Shown: piece after piece, positions 55,278 to 64,000 of the stretch
How positions within the stretch are numbered: position 1 is the stretch's first letter
Layout: each line of letters begins with the position of its first letter
NCBI GenBank assembly: GCA_023525975.1
Contig: CM042018.1
Coordinates: 105,020,001 to 105,084,000 of the forward strand
Origin: Smallanthus sonchifolius
Lineage: Eukaryota > Streptophyta > Magnoliopsida > Asterales > Asteraceae
DNA length: 64,000 bases
Direction of reading: 5' to 3'
The notes under the pieces: generated by a model
What the model saw: the letters and a program-made list of their open reading frames with translations, nothing else
Databases searched by the model: none
What the model was told of the DNA's origin: nothing
Program-made: the position numbers and the translations under genes

Positions 55278-56320
55278 TTGGATATCATGCCATGCAGTTC
55301 AGCAGGCAATGGTAGGGGTTGAGTTAGCTAGTGGGGGCAAGAATATGGGAAGATAGTATGGGTCTCATGATCACCCTAACCCCTTTGTCGTGATGACGGG
55401 TTCACCGTCATCGCCGAGTACCGGTAGTTTGTAGCACCGACAATAAAATGATCGAAGAGGTTTGTTTATTCTCTTTTAGTCCAAAAATCTATTTATATTA
55501 ATGTGACATAAACGTGTCAATGGGACATTTTCTTTTAATGGATCATAACGGACTTCAATGCCACATTTTTGGGTGAAATAGCTTATATTTACTTCTAATT
55601 TGTTATAAATATGTCATAATTTGGTTGCAATTACTCCTAAAAGGTATATATGGGTTTAATTTTTATGTATTGCCTTTTATTGACTAATATTGGTTGTAAA
55701 GTGTTCGTCACTAGTCTTAGTGGGTCATATTTAGATGTACTGACTTTTATTTGAATTTATTTCGTTGAAACCGGTCTTAGTGGGTCATACTTGAGCGTAG
55801 TGACTTATATCGAGTTATATTTGGTTAAAACGTGTCAATGGGTCACATTTGGGTGTAGTGTCTTACATTGAGTTATACTTGGTTTGAAATGGTTATACTT
55901 GGATTTAATGCCTTATATTGGCTTATATTTGGTTGAAACGGGTCAACGGGTCACATTTGGTTGCAACGACTTATATTTTTGTAGTAATGTGTTATAACGG
56001 GTCATAACGGCTCTTAATTAGTCATTTTGCTTCTAATGAGTCATAGCGGGTCTTAATTATTGGTACAAGTACCGAAAGAAGAAATGGCGCAGCTGTGGCA
56101 TGATCAAAAAAAATAAGCAAACCCATAGTACAGCATATGGCTTTTTTATGAACACTATAATTCACATCCTTATTTTATTATTTAGATAATTCGTTCAATT
56201 TTATCAATTCGTATTATTTTCTAAACTTATATAAAATTTTTATATTTGTAATTTTAGGAATTTCGTTTGTGTTTAACAGAAAAAAGCTAGAAACTAATTA
56301 ATTTGTTTATATAATATTGA
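55278..56320. other. Continuation of the copia target DNA (CACTA-like?) with tandem repeat
   Basis: The DNA that flanked the copia insertion continues here. 55300-55450 has GATGACGGGTTCACCGTCATC, a hairpin with GATGACGG/CCGTCATC arms. Next comes the 50-60-bp tandem repeat and A/T-rich DNA. No open frame has recognisable domains. It may be the 3' non-coding part of the CACTA remnant, but no terminal CACTA repeat was identified. Confidence 0.4.
55682..56060 (+). repeat. Degenerate 50-60-bp tandem repeat
   Basis: Units begin GACTTNTATT.. at 55742, 55802, 55860, 55910 and 55968 (spacings 60, 58, 50, 58) and contain TTATATTTGGTTGAAAC and GGGTCA(C/T)A(T/C)TTGGGTGTAGT. Earlier and later partial units extend it on both sides. 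Confidence 0.8.
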
Positions 56321-57260
56321 ACAAACTAGTGACGGGTTACTGACTTATTACCGTCGCTAAAAGCAACACATGTCGCTATTTAATTGGTACAAAGAACGGT
56401 CGCAAAATGTTGACGATGTTCTAGAACCCGTTGCTAGATAATTTGTACAGAAAACTCTAACAAGAACGTCACTAACTTGTCAACAAAACCGACACTATAC
56501 CGCCTTTATTTTCCCCCAAATCCCTCACTAACTTTGTCTATAAAACTGTCACAAAATCCATCTTTAAATGCCTATCGTAAATCCGTCGCTGATATAGCGA
56601 CATTGTTGTTAAAATTATAATTATAATTGTTCCAACTTCAATTTGATAATTATTTGTTCTAATGTTATTCTTCTTTTTCTATTTTTTTTTTCATGTTTGG
56701 GCTTCCCCGGTTGGTTTTATTTCATCTTGCTATATGGGCTTCTTGGCCCGGTTCATCATAAGCCTTCTATCTTGCCGGCCATTCAAAGGAAAAAGGATTA
56801 TGGCTTTGCCCCCCTTCACGCTCTGATGAGCGGAAGTTCTCTGTCTCCCTCAATTCTCCTCTGATGATTGCGCTCTGATTAATTCTGTTTCCATGTCTGT
56901 GTGTGGCTCCATCTGCTATTAAAGAGCCGCTCCTCCGTCGGTTGTACTCACGAAGAACAAGCTTGAAAGAATCATCACTATTGCTATTGTTCATTTTTTA
57001 TTCTGTTTCTTCGTCTAATTTTTCTGTAATTCGGTTTGTTTCGAGTAATAAAATCGTTTGGTTACCATTTTCTGACAATTCTTCCCTTCGCAAAAGATCG
57101 TCACAGAATACGTTTTTTCGTTGTAAAACATCACAAAAAAATATTAACGACAAGGGTATATGCCTCGATCAAAAACCGTTGCAAACAGTTTTTAGGACAG
57201 TTTACTGTCGCTTTTGCCCCCTTTTTGTTCAAGTGTTAGCTCAATTTTGTGTACAATGTT
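56321..57260. other. GTCGCTA / CGTCAC-motif DNA, possible CACTA-type subterminal region
   Basis: ACTAGTGACGGGTTACTGAC, CCGTCGCTAAAAGC, GTCGCTATTT, GTCACTAACTT, ATCCGTCGCTGATATAGCGAC and further CGTCAC/CGTTGC words follow within 300 bp. Dispersed GTCGCT words are typical of CACTA subterminal repeats. A clear CACTA tip is lacking (AACTAGTG is seen where CACTAGTG is expected). The frames 56643-57382 encode nothing I recognise. Some of 56760-56990 could be a gene 5' fragment. Confidence 0.4.
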
Positions 57261-57308
57261 GCTTTGTATTTGGGTTCTTATTTTCAAACATTTTTTATTT
57301 TATTTTAT

Positions 57309-57345
<37 letters not shown>

Positions 57346-59140
57346 TCCAATTAAGAGAGTTGGCACTTTCATGTCAGTTTGATTTAAGGGGAAATATTTC
57401 GTGGCTAATATTATAATAATAAGATTATTATTTTTTGATATACCTTCACCCTCGTGTTTTATATAATAATGGTACAGCAAACTAAAATCAGTTATATATT
57501 TAAACAAACAAATCATCTCTAATATTTCAATAACATTTGTAGTTTTCTTTTATGTTTTCGTCATTAAAAGTATTTATGTAAAACACTATTAATTTACGTA
57601 AATTATCATCTTTCCTAAAGATCGATTTAGCTGTTTTGCAAGAGGATTAGAATTTATCAAATAAAATTATAACTTGCAAGTGAGTGATTTGTTGATTATT
57701 CCTTTTACTTTATCGCATTCACCGAGGAGAATGTTTCTGACCCTCACATGGACACAGCACTGGAATGAACTAGGGTTTCTCAAAGCTTTATCTATCTTTC
57801 ACAAATAAAAAAACTAATATCTAGTAAAAATTCCACCCATCGCAAACTTACTGATAGGGTCTGTGAAGAAAGGGATACAAGCAAACCATACTTTCATCCT
57901 AGAGGATAGCGAGGTCACTTCCTGTGAGACCCCTTACCCCCGGCTCCAAAACCCTAATAGAATCATAGAGTCCGTCACATATAGTGTCTAAAACAGCAGT
58001 CAACAAAATGTTCTAATTAATAACTAGCAAATATTATCTTAATTACTAAAAACTTACAAAAAAAAAAGCAACAATGTTTTTTTATATTTTGAAAAAAAAA
58101 AGAATAAAATGAACCATTTTCCGACCTTTTAAGATACCAATATTTTGAAGAAAAAAAACACATTTAAATTTTATGATATTGTTTATACATTCAGTAAAAT
58201 ACATTTTCTAAAAAAATTGAATTATTATAGACTTAAAGAGTCGATAAACCAGAACTTCTCAGTTGAAGAATTATTAATCCTATCATTTTGACGTATGTAA
58301 AAGATAAAATAAATTAATTGAACATTTTTTTCATTTAGCTGTTAATGTATATATCGTTAGTAATATATTTATTGCTAAGAAAAATATAATACTTGCATTT
58401 AAGATCTTAGCGTAAAATAATATTTCCTTTTCGAGAATATCGGGATTATTAATTATACTGAGGATAGTGAGTTAACTTATAACATGTAACTAATAACAAT
58501 TTTTCTGTCCAAAAAAGCTTAATAATTTGTTGACATACCAAGAAAACATTAATACAAATAAGAACTAATTAACTCATCATATTTATAATCATTAATTTAA
58601 ATTGGCCTAAAATCATATGTACGTTTACATAATCTAGTATTTCTTTCATATGTTAACAAATGTAATTATTAATTCTTGTGAAATTACATTATTAATAATT
58701 AGATCTTCTGAAAAATTGTTTATTTTAATTATTTTATATTTCGGCAAGGTTTTTAATCTCTAAAATCACATTTTGTTAATAAAAAAGTAAGTAAGATCGA
58801 GAGTAGAAATACGTCTAAAATTTAATGTAATTTCATAAATTATTTATGATTCAAAAGGAAAAACCGTAGTTGAAGGTACTTGCCATTTTATAATATGATT
58901 GTACTACTACCAACGTGTAAGATAAGATGGATGGTATATGAATAAAGCAGTTGAAACTTTCAGTTGTAGCAGGTTCAACTTTAGTTTCATGATTTAACTA
59001 AACACAGAAAACACACACCGGCCAAAGTACGTGCAAAAACCTGTCTCATCAAATATTCATCTTCATTTCATCCTTTTTAAATTGCATGCTATGTCATAAT
59101 CTCAACTTTCATGCTCACAGAATCCACCCATTATATACAA
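57261..59140. other. AT-rich DNA, no gene
   Basis: A (TA)n microsatellite lies at about 57316-57342. The piece 57855-57965 (CCTAGAGGATAGCGAGGTCA, GTGAGACCCCTTACCCCCGG) is GC-richer and may be a transposon relic. The rest is A/T-rich without features. Confidence 0.5.
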
Positions 59141-59145
59141 ATCGA

Positions 59146-59328
59146 TGGTACCAAAGACAGCCATGATTAATCATTTTTATTATATTATCAAATCAAGGGA
59201 CAACACCCCTATATATATACACGAGAATCATAGGAGCAAAAGGAAACACAATCAACCACAAATACATAGCAAAGAAATAGGAGATAGACTAGGAAAATAT
59301 TGTGGTGAATATTCTCCAAATTCCGATA
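59146..59328 (-). mobile_element. Copia 3' LTR (probable)
   Basis: On the minus strand, the polypurine tract CTTGAGGGGGAG (59340-59329) is followed by TATCGGAATTTGGAGAATA, a slightly decayed LTR start. Inside are a GTATATATATAGGGG TATA-like run (59219-59205) and AATAAAA near 59175. The far edge near TGGTACCA (59146) is a guess. Confidence 0.6.
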
Positions 59329-59335
59329 CTCCCCC

Positions 59336-60715
59336 TCAAGTTGGAGTGTGTAAGTTGATAACACCCAACTTGCCAAGAAGGAATTGTAGCTGCAATGCTC
59401 CTAATCCCTTTGTGAAAAGATCCGCTATCTGCATCTTGGAGTCAATATTGGTAGGGGTAATCTCGTGGCTTTCAACTCGTTCACGAACAAAGTAACAATC
59501 TATTTCTACATGCTTTGTCCTTTCGTGGAAAACTGGATTGTTTGCAATATGCCTCGCTGCCTGGTTATCACAAAACAAAGGAGTGGGCCCTTCAAAAGGC
59601 ACACCTAAGACTTGCAGAAGCCAACGCATCCATAAAACTTCGCTGACGGTATTGGCCATAGAACGGTATTCTTCCTCGACAGAAGAACGAGAAACCACCA
59701 CTTGCTTCTTTGTCTTCCATGATACCGGGGCACCCCCTAAAAGAAGAACATAACCTGTGCGGGAACGTCTTGTGAACGGACAACAAAGCCAGTCTGCATC
59801 ACAATATACCTTGACCATGAGTATTCTTTAAGTGACGAAGCATACGAAGTGTTGCATCTAGATGAGGTTGTCATGGGTCGGAAACAAACTGGCTTAAAAC
59901 ATTGACTGCGTATGATGTCTGGTCGTGTGGCCTGCAGGTATAAAAGACGACCCACCATTCGACGGTACTGGTGTTCATCTACTTTTGGCTGGTCGCTAGC
60001 TTTATCAAGTTTTAAATTTGACTCCATAGGAAAAGTGCCAGGACGACATCCTCTCATCCCGCAATCTTCAAGAATATCAAGTGTATATTTCTTCTGACTC
60101 AACACCAAGCCTTTAGTGGTTCGAGCCACCTCAATACCAAGGAAATATTTGAGATTTCCCAAATCTTTGATACTGAAGCGTTTATCGAGTTCATCCTTCA
60201 TAGTCTGAATATGATGTTGGTCATTTCCAACCACAATAACGTCATCAACATATATAAAGGCCTCCACAAACTTGTCTCCTTTCTTATAGGTAAAATGAGA
60301 GTAATCTGCCTTGCATTGCTGAAAACCAAGGTCGATGAGAGAAGTGGTGAACTTTTGATACCAATTCCGTGAAGCCTGCTTTAAACCGTATAACAACTTT
60401 TTTAGCTTGCAAACTCGAGTTTCCCTTTCTTTAGTAAAGCCTTGTGGTATTTTCATATAAACCTCTTCTTCCAAATCTCCATGAAGAAAAGCGTTATTCA
60501 CGTCTAGTTAATTGATGATCCAGTTTTTCTTAGCTGCCACTGCGAGTAGAGTTCTGATTGTGACAAGTTTGGCAACCGGAGCAAAGGTATCATGGTAATC
60601 GATGCCTTCATGTTGTGTAAAACCCTTCGCTACAAGCCGAGCTTTGTAACGCTCAACCTCTCCATTTGGCTTGTATTTAATCTTGTATACCCACTTCGAG
60701 TCTATGGCACGTTTT
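59336..60715 (-). pseudogene. Copia reverse transcriptase and RNase H, 5' part cut by a gypsy element
   Basis: Reading leftward from 60715: KRAIDSKWVYKIKYKPNGEV, YKARLVAKGFTQHEGIDYHD, TFAPVAKLVTIRTLLAVAA; after one stop, NNAFLHGDLEEEVYMKIPQG, LYGLKQASRNWYQKF, FIYVDDVIVVGND (active site intact) and KRFSIKDLGNLKYFLGIEV. A frameshift near 59900 precedes RNase H (VKVYCDADWLCCPFTRRSR, FCDNQAARHIANNPVFHERT, ADLFTKGLG). The usual Trp-Ala-Gly of DADWAGC is altered (WLCC). Gag, protease and integrase are not in the window, because a gypsy LTR starts at 60716. Confidence 0.9.
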
Positions 60716-62174
60716 TGTAACATCCCAAAAATAATAAAACGAATAAATATAGCAAGACCGGTGATTTAGTTGGAATATTTAAATAAAAAGGGAGCGGGCC
60801 TGGGCCCGGCTTCAATGGGCCGAGGGAAGCCCATGCGCATAAGAGGCAAGGCAGCCCTCTTCCCTGCTCATTTCCCCAACTCACGCAGCTTTTAGAGAGA
60901 GAGAGGAGAGCTCGGGTCTAGAGAGAGAAAGTGACGGATCAACTCGGGAATTCAGGAGAACGTTGCTGCTGTTCCCGTGAGCAAAACCTCCGAATCAGAA
61001 TTACAATCCAGGTAACGATTCGATCACATTATGAGTTTTTGTTCGTTTTGGGAAGTTTCGGGTTTTGGCTAAAAGATAACGATTTTACGGATGAAACTTG
61101 AAAGTGATCTTAGGTATAGCATCTAGAATGAAAAACGAACGTTTTGATCAAAGAAAATTTAGATATCGACATGACCAGATTCGCATGCAGAACATTCGGA
61201 TTTTTGGGAAGGCGATAAGTGCAGGTCCATCGAAACTACTTAGTTTCGATATGTGCAGGTCCATCGAAACTACTTAGTTTCGATATGTGCAGACCTATCG
61301 AAACTACCCAGTTTCGATATATGCAGACCCAATCGAAACTACTATAGTTTCGATATGAGCCCCCGATCCGAAGCTAAGATAATACATAAGTTACTTATCG
61401 AAACTACCTATCGAAACTACCAAGTTTCGACAGGAACAACCTATCGAAACTACCTATCGAAACTACCAAGTTTCGACAGGAACAACCTATCGAAACTACC
61501 AAGTTTCGATATAAGCTAATCAATCGAAACTACTAGGTTCAAGCATAGTAATGTCTAGTGTCATCTAGGAGCACTACCTTATGTATATGACTTTATTATA
61601 CAGATCGTGAGTAACATTAGTGAAGCTCAGTAGCCAGCTAAGTGTATTACAGAAACTACTCATCAGGTGAGTTCTATGTGCCCCCTTCTATGTTATGTGC
61701 AAATGATTTATAAATGTTTTGGGGCTGAAGTGTATACACTAAATGAATAAATGAAATGAATATCAATGTGATCATACGTGATATATTAAGGTATATGTGT
61801 AGATACATATGAATGCGAATAATGATTTACGAACAAAGAACGACACGTATGTTTGCAAAGAATGAATGAATGAATGGTATAACGTAAATAAATGAAACCT
61901 TGCTTTATAAATATATATTGCATGCGAAGAATGTAAGTATACGTTATGGACGGAAAAGTTAAGGCGGACGGTTTCTAGGACCGGACGAGTAAAAGGGCTA
62001 CGACGGTAGCTTAAGGGCGTATGTCTTTGTGACATACGCAGTAAAAGGCGGGTTGATCACCCTTATGTGTATGACCAATAAATGGTAAAGAAAGTAAAGG
62101 TGAATGCATATCTATGTAATCACGTAAGAAAGATAAGGAAAGAATGTTAAGAAAAGTGAAAGAAAAAGGGTGAA

Positions 62175-62212
<38 letters not shown>

Positions 62213-62603
62213 ATCACATTAATAAAGAAAAGAAAGATGAAAGAAAAGCAAAAGCTATGAATACGTATTTATAAGAATGACTTTATAATAATGCTTACTT
62301 ATGAAGTAAAGAAAAGAATGTTTATATCTAAACGCATTAAACTAGAACTCACCAGCGTTAGCTGACTTTAGTATACATTTCAGGTAAAGGAAGAAAAGGT
62401 CGTGCGAGGGCGTGAAGGTTACCCGACACAAGACTGACATCCCACTTTTGTTTGTTAAGACAATGTTGTGCTTTTAATTGTTATGACTTCCGTTGTTATG
62501 AAATGTAATTGAATGATGAATGTTTTTAATTTAAGTTCAGTATTTATGACTATGTTTATGAGTAAATCCAACAAGTGAGGTTACCCGGGAAAGGGGCCTT
62601 ACA
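60716..62603 (+). mobile_element. 5' LTR, 1,888 bp
   Basis: It starts TGTAACATCCCAAAAAT and ends GGGGCCTTACA. A TATTTAAATAAAAAGG run (about 60774) may be the TATA box. GAGAGAGAG and a CCAG/GTAACG donor-like site (about 61010) follow in what would be the transcribed leader. The repeat array of 61218-61545 lies next, then AAGTGTATACAC text shared with 45041-49168, and a (TA)n run at 62178-62210. Confidence 0.9.
61218..61545 (+). repeat. 34-bp tandem hairpin array (ATCGAAACT words)
   Basis: TCGAAACT recurs at 61230, 61264, 61298 and 61333 (spacing 34-35), each followed by AGTTTCGAT, giving 9-bp arms and a 4-base loop. The series restarts at about 61400 with CTATCGAAACTACCAAGTTTCGACAGG variants. 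It lies in the probable transcribed leader part of the LTR. Confidence 0.9.
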
Positions 62604-62606
62604 AGT

Positions 62607-62618
62607 TGGTATCAGAGC
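62607..62618 (+). promoter_or_regulatory. tRNA-iMet primer binding site
   Basis: TGGTATCAGAGC three bases (AGT) after the LTR end. The same spacer is used by the element at 34171-45035. Confidence 0.93.
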
Positions 62619-62957
62619 AATAGTTTGAGAGATTTAGACATCCCTAAATGTCTAGACTCAAACTGATTATGGGACCAACGCACGGATGTCAGTATGGGTA
62701 ACCAACGCCAACGCCAGCACGGTAAGTAAGTAATGAAGTTAAGGCTCTTGCATAAGAATAGATACCATAACTTAGAACAAATAGATGTTAATGCCATGAC
62801 TGATTTGAAGAGTTTTGAACCCGAAAAGCAATGTAAATTAGTAATCACAAACCGGTCACTGTAATTAAGAATTTACCTTGCTCGTACTGTTCCAAACTAT
62901 GATCTGAAGAAATGACATTGATGTATTCCCTTTGTAACTATCAGGAAATTAAGAATT

Positions 62958-64000
62958 ATGGCTGGGGGAGGAAGAACAGGACCTCGAGGTGGTCGCACTG
63001 GCCGACGAGGTAGACCTCCGCTGAACCCAAGATTTGAAGAAGAAGAGAGTGTGCACGCAGAGCACACAGAAAGTGTGCACGAAACAGAAGTGACCCCAAT
63101 TAGGAACGACAGTCCAGGGCCTATACAGTTGGAACCTGAAGTCAGGGATGCTATTGCCCGTGAAGTTGTGCTCACTTTGAGGAAGGTATTGCCTGACCTA
63201 CTATCTGAGGCACTAAAGAAAAGCAAAGAAGTGGATGAAGGGAACGATGAAGAGAAAATTTATGACAGTGACGGGGATGAAGTAAAAGTGGTATCAAGCA
63301 ACCGTGGGTGTACTTACAAAGGTTTCAAGGATGGAGACCCACCCAAGTTTGATGGCAGCAAGGATTCGGTGGCTACGCTTGAATGGATAGAGAGGATGAG
63401 TGCGGTAATCAACATCAGCGAGTGTCGACCCGACCAGGCTGTTAAATACGTTGCTCATTCTTTCACCAATGAGGCCCTAGGTTGGTAGAGGAACATTCAG
63501 AGGACAAAGTCCCCAAATGCTCTTGCAAGAATGACATGGGAAGAACTGAAAAAGCTGGTAATTCAAAAGTTCTGTCCCCAGAACGAAATTGATCGCGTGG
63601 AAAATGAATTCCTAAACCTTAAGGCTGGCAACAAGACACACCGCCAGTACACTTCTAGATTCAATGAGTTGGCCCAGCTAGTACCCCACCTGGTGGAGAC
63701 AGAAGAGCGAATGATCAAGTATTATGTGAAGGGCCTACCTCAAAGGGTCCGTGTCCACGTGAAAGCCAACCTACCCTCGACCTTCAAGTCGGTAGTGAAC
63801 CTGAGCGGAATCGTCTACGACGATTATGCCAATGAGGACCCACCAACAGAAACCCAAAAGAGAAAGTGGGAGAACCCGTCTAGAGGAACCGGGAGAGGGA
63901 ATGTAACAACGGAAACTAAGAAGCCAAGATTGGATAAATATGAAACTTGCAAGAAATGTGGGAGGCAACATCTTGGCGAATGTAAAATTGGCACCACCAC
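62958..64000 (+). pseudogene. Chromovirus gag with one in-frame stop, continues past the window
   Basis: The start MAGGGRTGPRGGRTGRRGRP is an Arg/Gly tail followed by an acidic linker (FEEEESVHAEHTESVHETEV). The capsid domain reads TYKGFKDGDPPKFDG, ECRPDQAVKYVAHSF and ALGW, then TAG at 63486-63488 in place of a second Trp-like codon. It continues in frame: LARMTWEELKKLVIQKFC, TSRFNELAQLVPHLVE and YVKGLPQRVRV. The zinc knuckle CKKCGRQHLGEC is at about 63950-63985. ATG 62958 is the first ATG with this tail. Apart from the stop the frame is intact to the window edge, so the copy is fairly young. Confidence 0.9.

Larger units (their letters stand above)
60716..64000 (+). mobile_element. Ty3/gypsy chromovirus-like element, 5' part (runs off the window)
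   Basis: It has a 5' LTR (60716-62603), a priming site and gag on the plus strand, and it continues beyond 64000. It is inserted in the reverse transcriptase of a minus-strand copia. The possible left target duplicate is GTTTT (60711-60715). The other end is outside the window. Confidence 0.9.

Noticed and set aside
57855..57965. Possible rRNA or organelle insert (GC-rich GTGAGACCCCTTACCCCCGG)
   Set aside because: I could not match it to any rRNA or organelle gene; too short to call.
61218..61545. CRISPR-like 34-bp spaced repeats
   Set aside because: The whole 34-bp unit is repeated with no unique spacers, inside an LTR with a plant priming site.

Overview
This window looks like nuclear DNA from a flowering plant with a large, repeat-rich genome. 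The priming sites are plant-type initiator tRNA-Met sites (TGGTATCAGAGC). The elements present are Ty1/copia, Ty3/gypsy chromoviruses, solo LTRs, a CACTA remnant, LINE and SINE pieces, and Helitrons. My impression is Asteraceae, but the sequence alone does not prove it. I see no intact, expressed-looking host gene. Almost every long reading frame belongs to, or was captured by, a transposable element.

Left part (1-16.2 kb): LTR-like non-coding DNA; a candidate DNA transposon (about 1.29-4.5 kb) with inverted subterminal repeats, a broken ATHILA-ORF1-like gene and a 123-bp tandem repeat; AT-rich DNA; a copia 3' end (6.2-6.75 kb); two exon-like pieces of an unidentified Lys-rich gene; two nested TIR elements (7.95-9.67 kb); a LINE ORF2 end (minus strand) abutting a decayed copia (minus strand, 11.2-16.2 kb) that contains a tRNA-derived SINE with a 10-bp target duplication.

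Centre (16.5-34 kb): a decayed plus-strand Ty3/gypsy is interrupted twice. One insert is a 1,535-bp solo LTR (TSD GGGGG). The other is an odd head-to-head composite of two related LTR elements (TSD TACAA). A 5.4-kb Helitron (26,863-32,264) follows. It carries a fragment of an Argonaute PIWI gene whose exon is fused in frame to part of a plant O-fucosyltransferase gene, and then returns to a second copy of the Argonaute intron and exon.

Right part (34-64 kb): a nested stack. A gypsy LTR abutting a CACTA remnant is split by a 10.9-kb minus-strand chromovirus (TSD CTTAG), which is itself split by a 3.3-kb solo LTR (TSD CAATA). The host LTR also holds a 2.7-kb solo LTR (TSD AGAAT) that contains a tRNA-like Pol III box pair. 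Next comes a young copia element (50,111-55,272; LTRs differ at 2 of 292 positions) with three in-frame stops, then tandem repeats and AT-rich DNA. Last is a minus-strand copia cut by a plus-strand gypsy whose 5' LTR and gag run off the window end.

The most notable items are the chimeric Argonaute/O-fucosyltransferase Helitron, with the first catalytic Asp of Argonaute replaced by Tyr; the head-to-head LTR composite; and the different short hairpin 'words' repeated in the LTRs of several families. Positions and motifs were read by eye, and no database search was possible.
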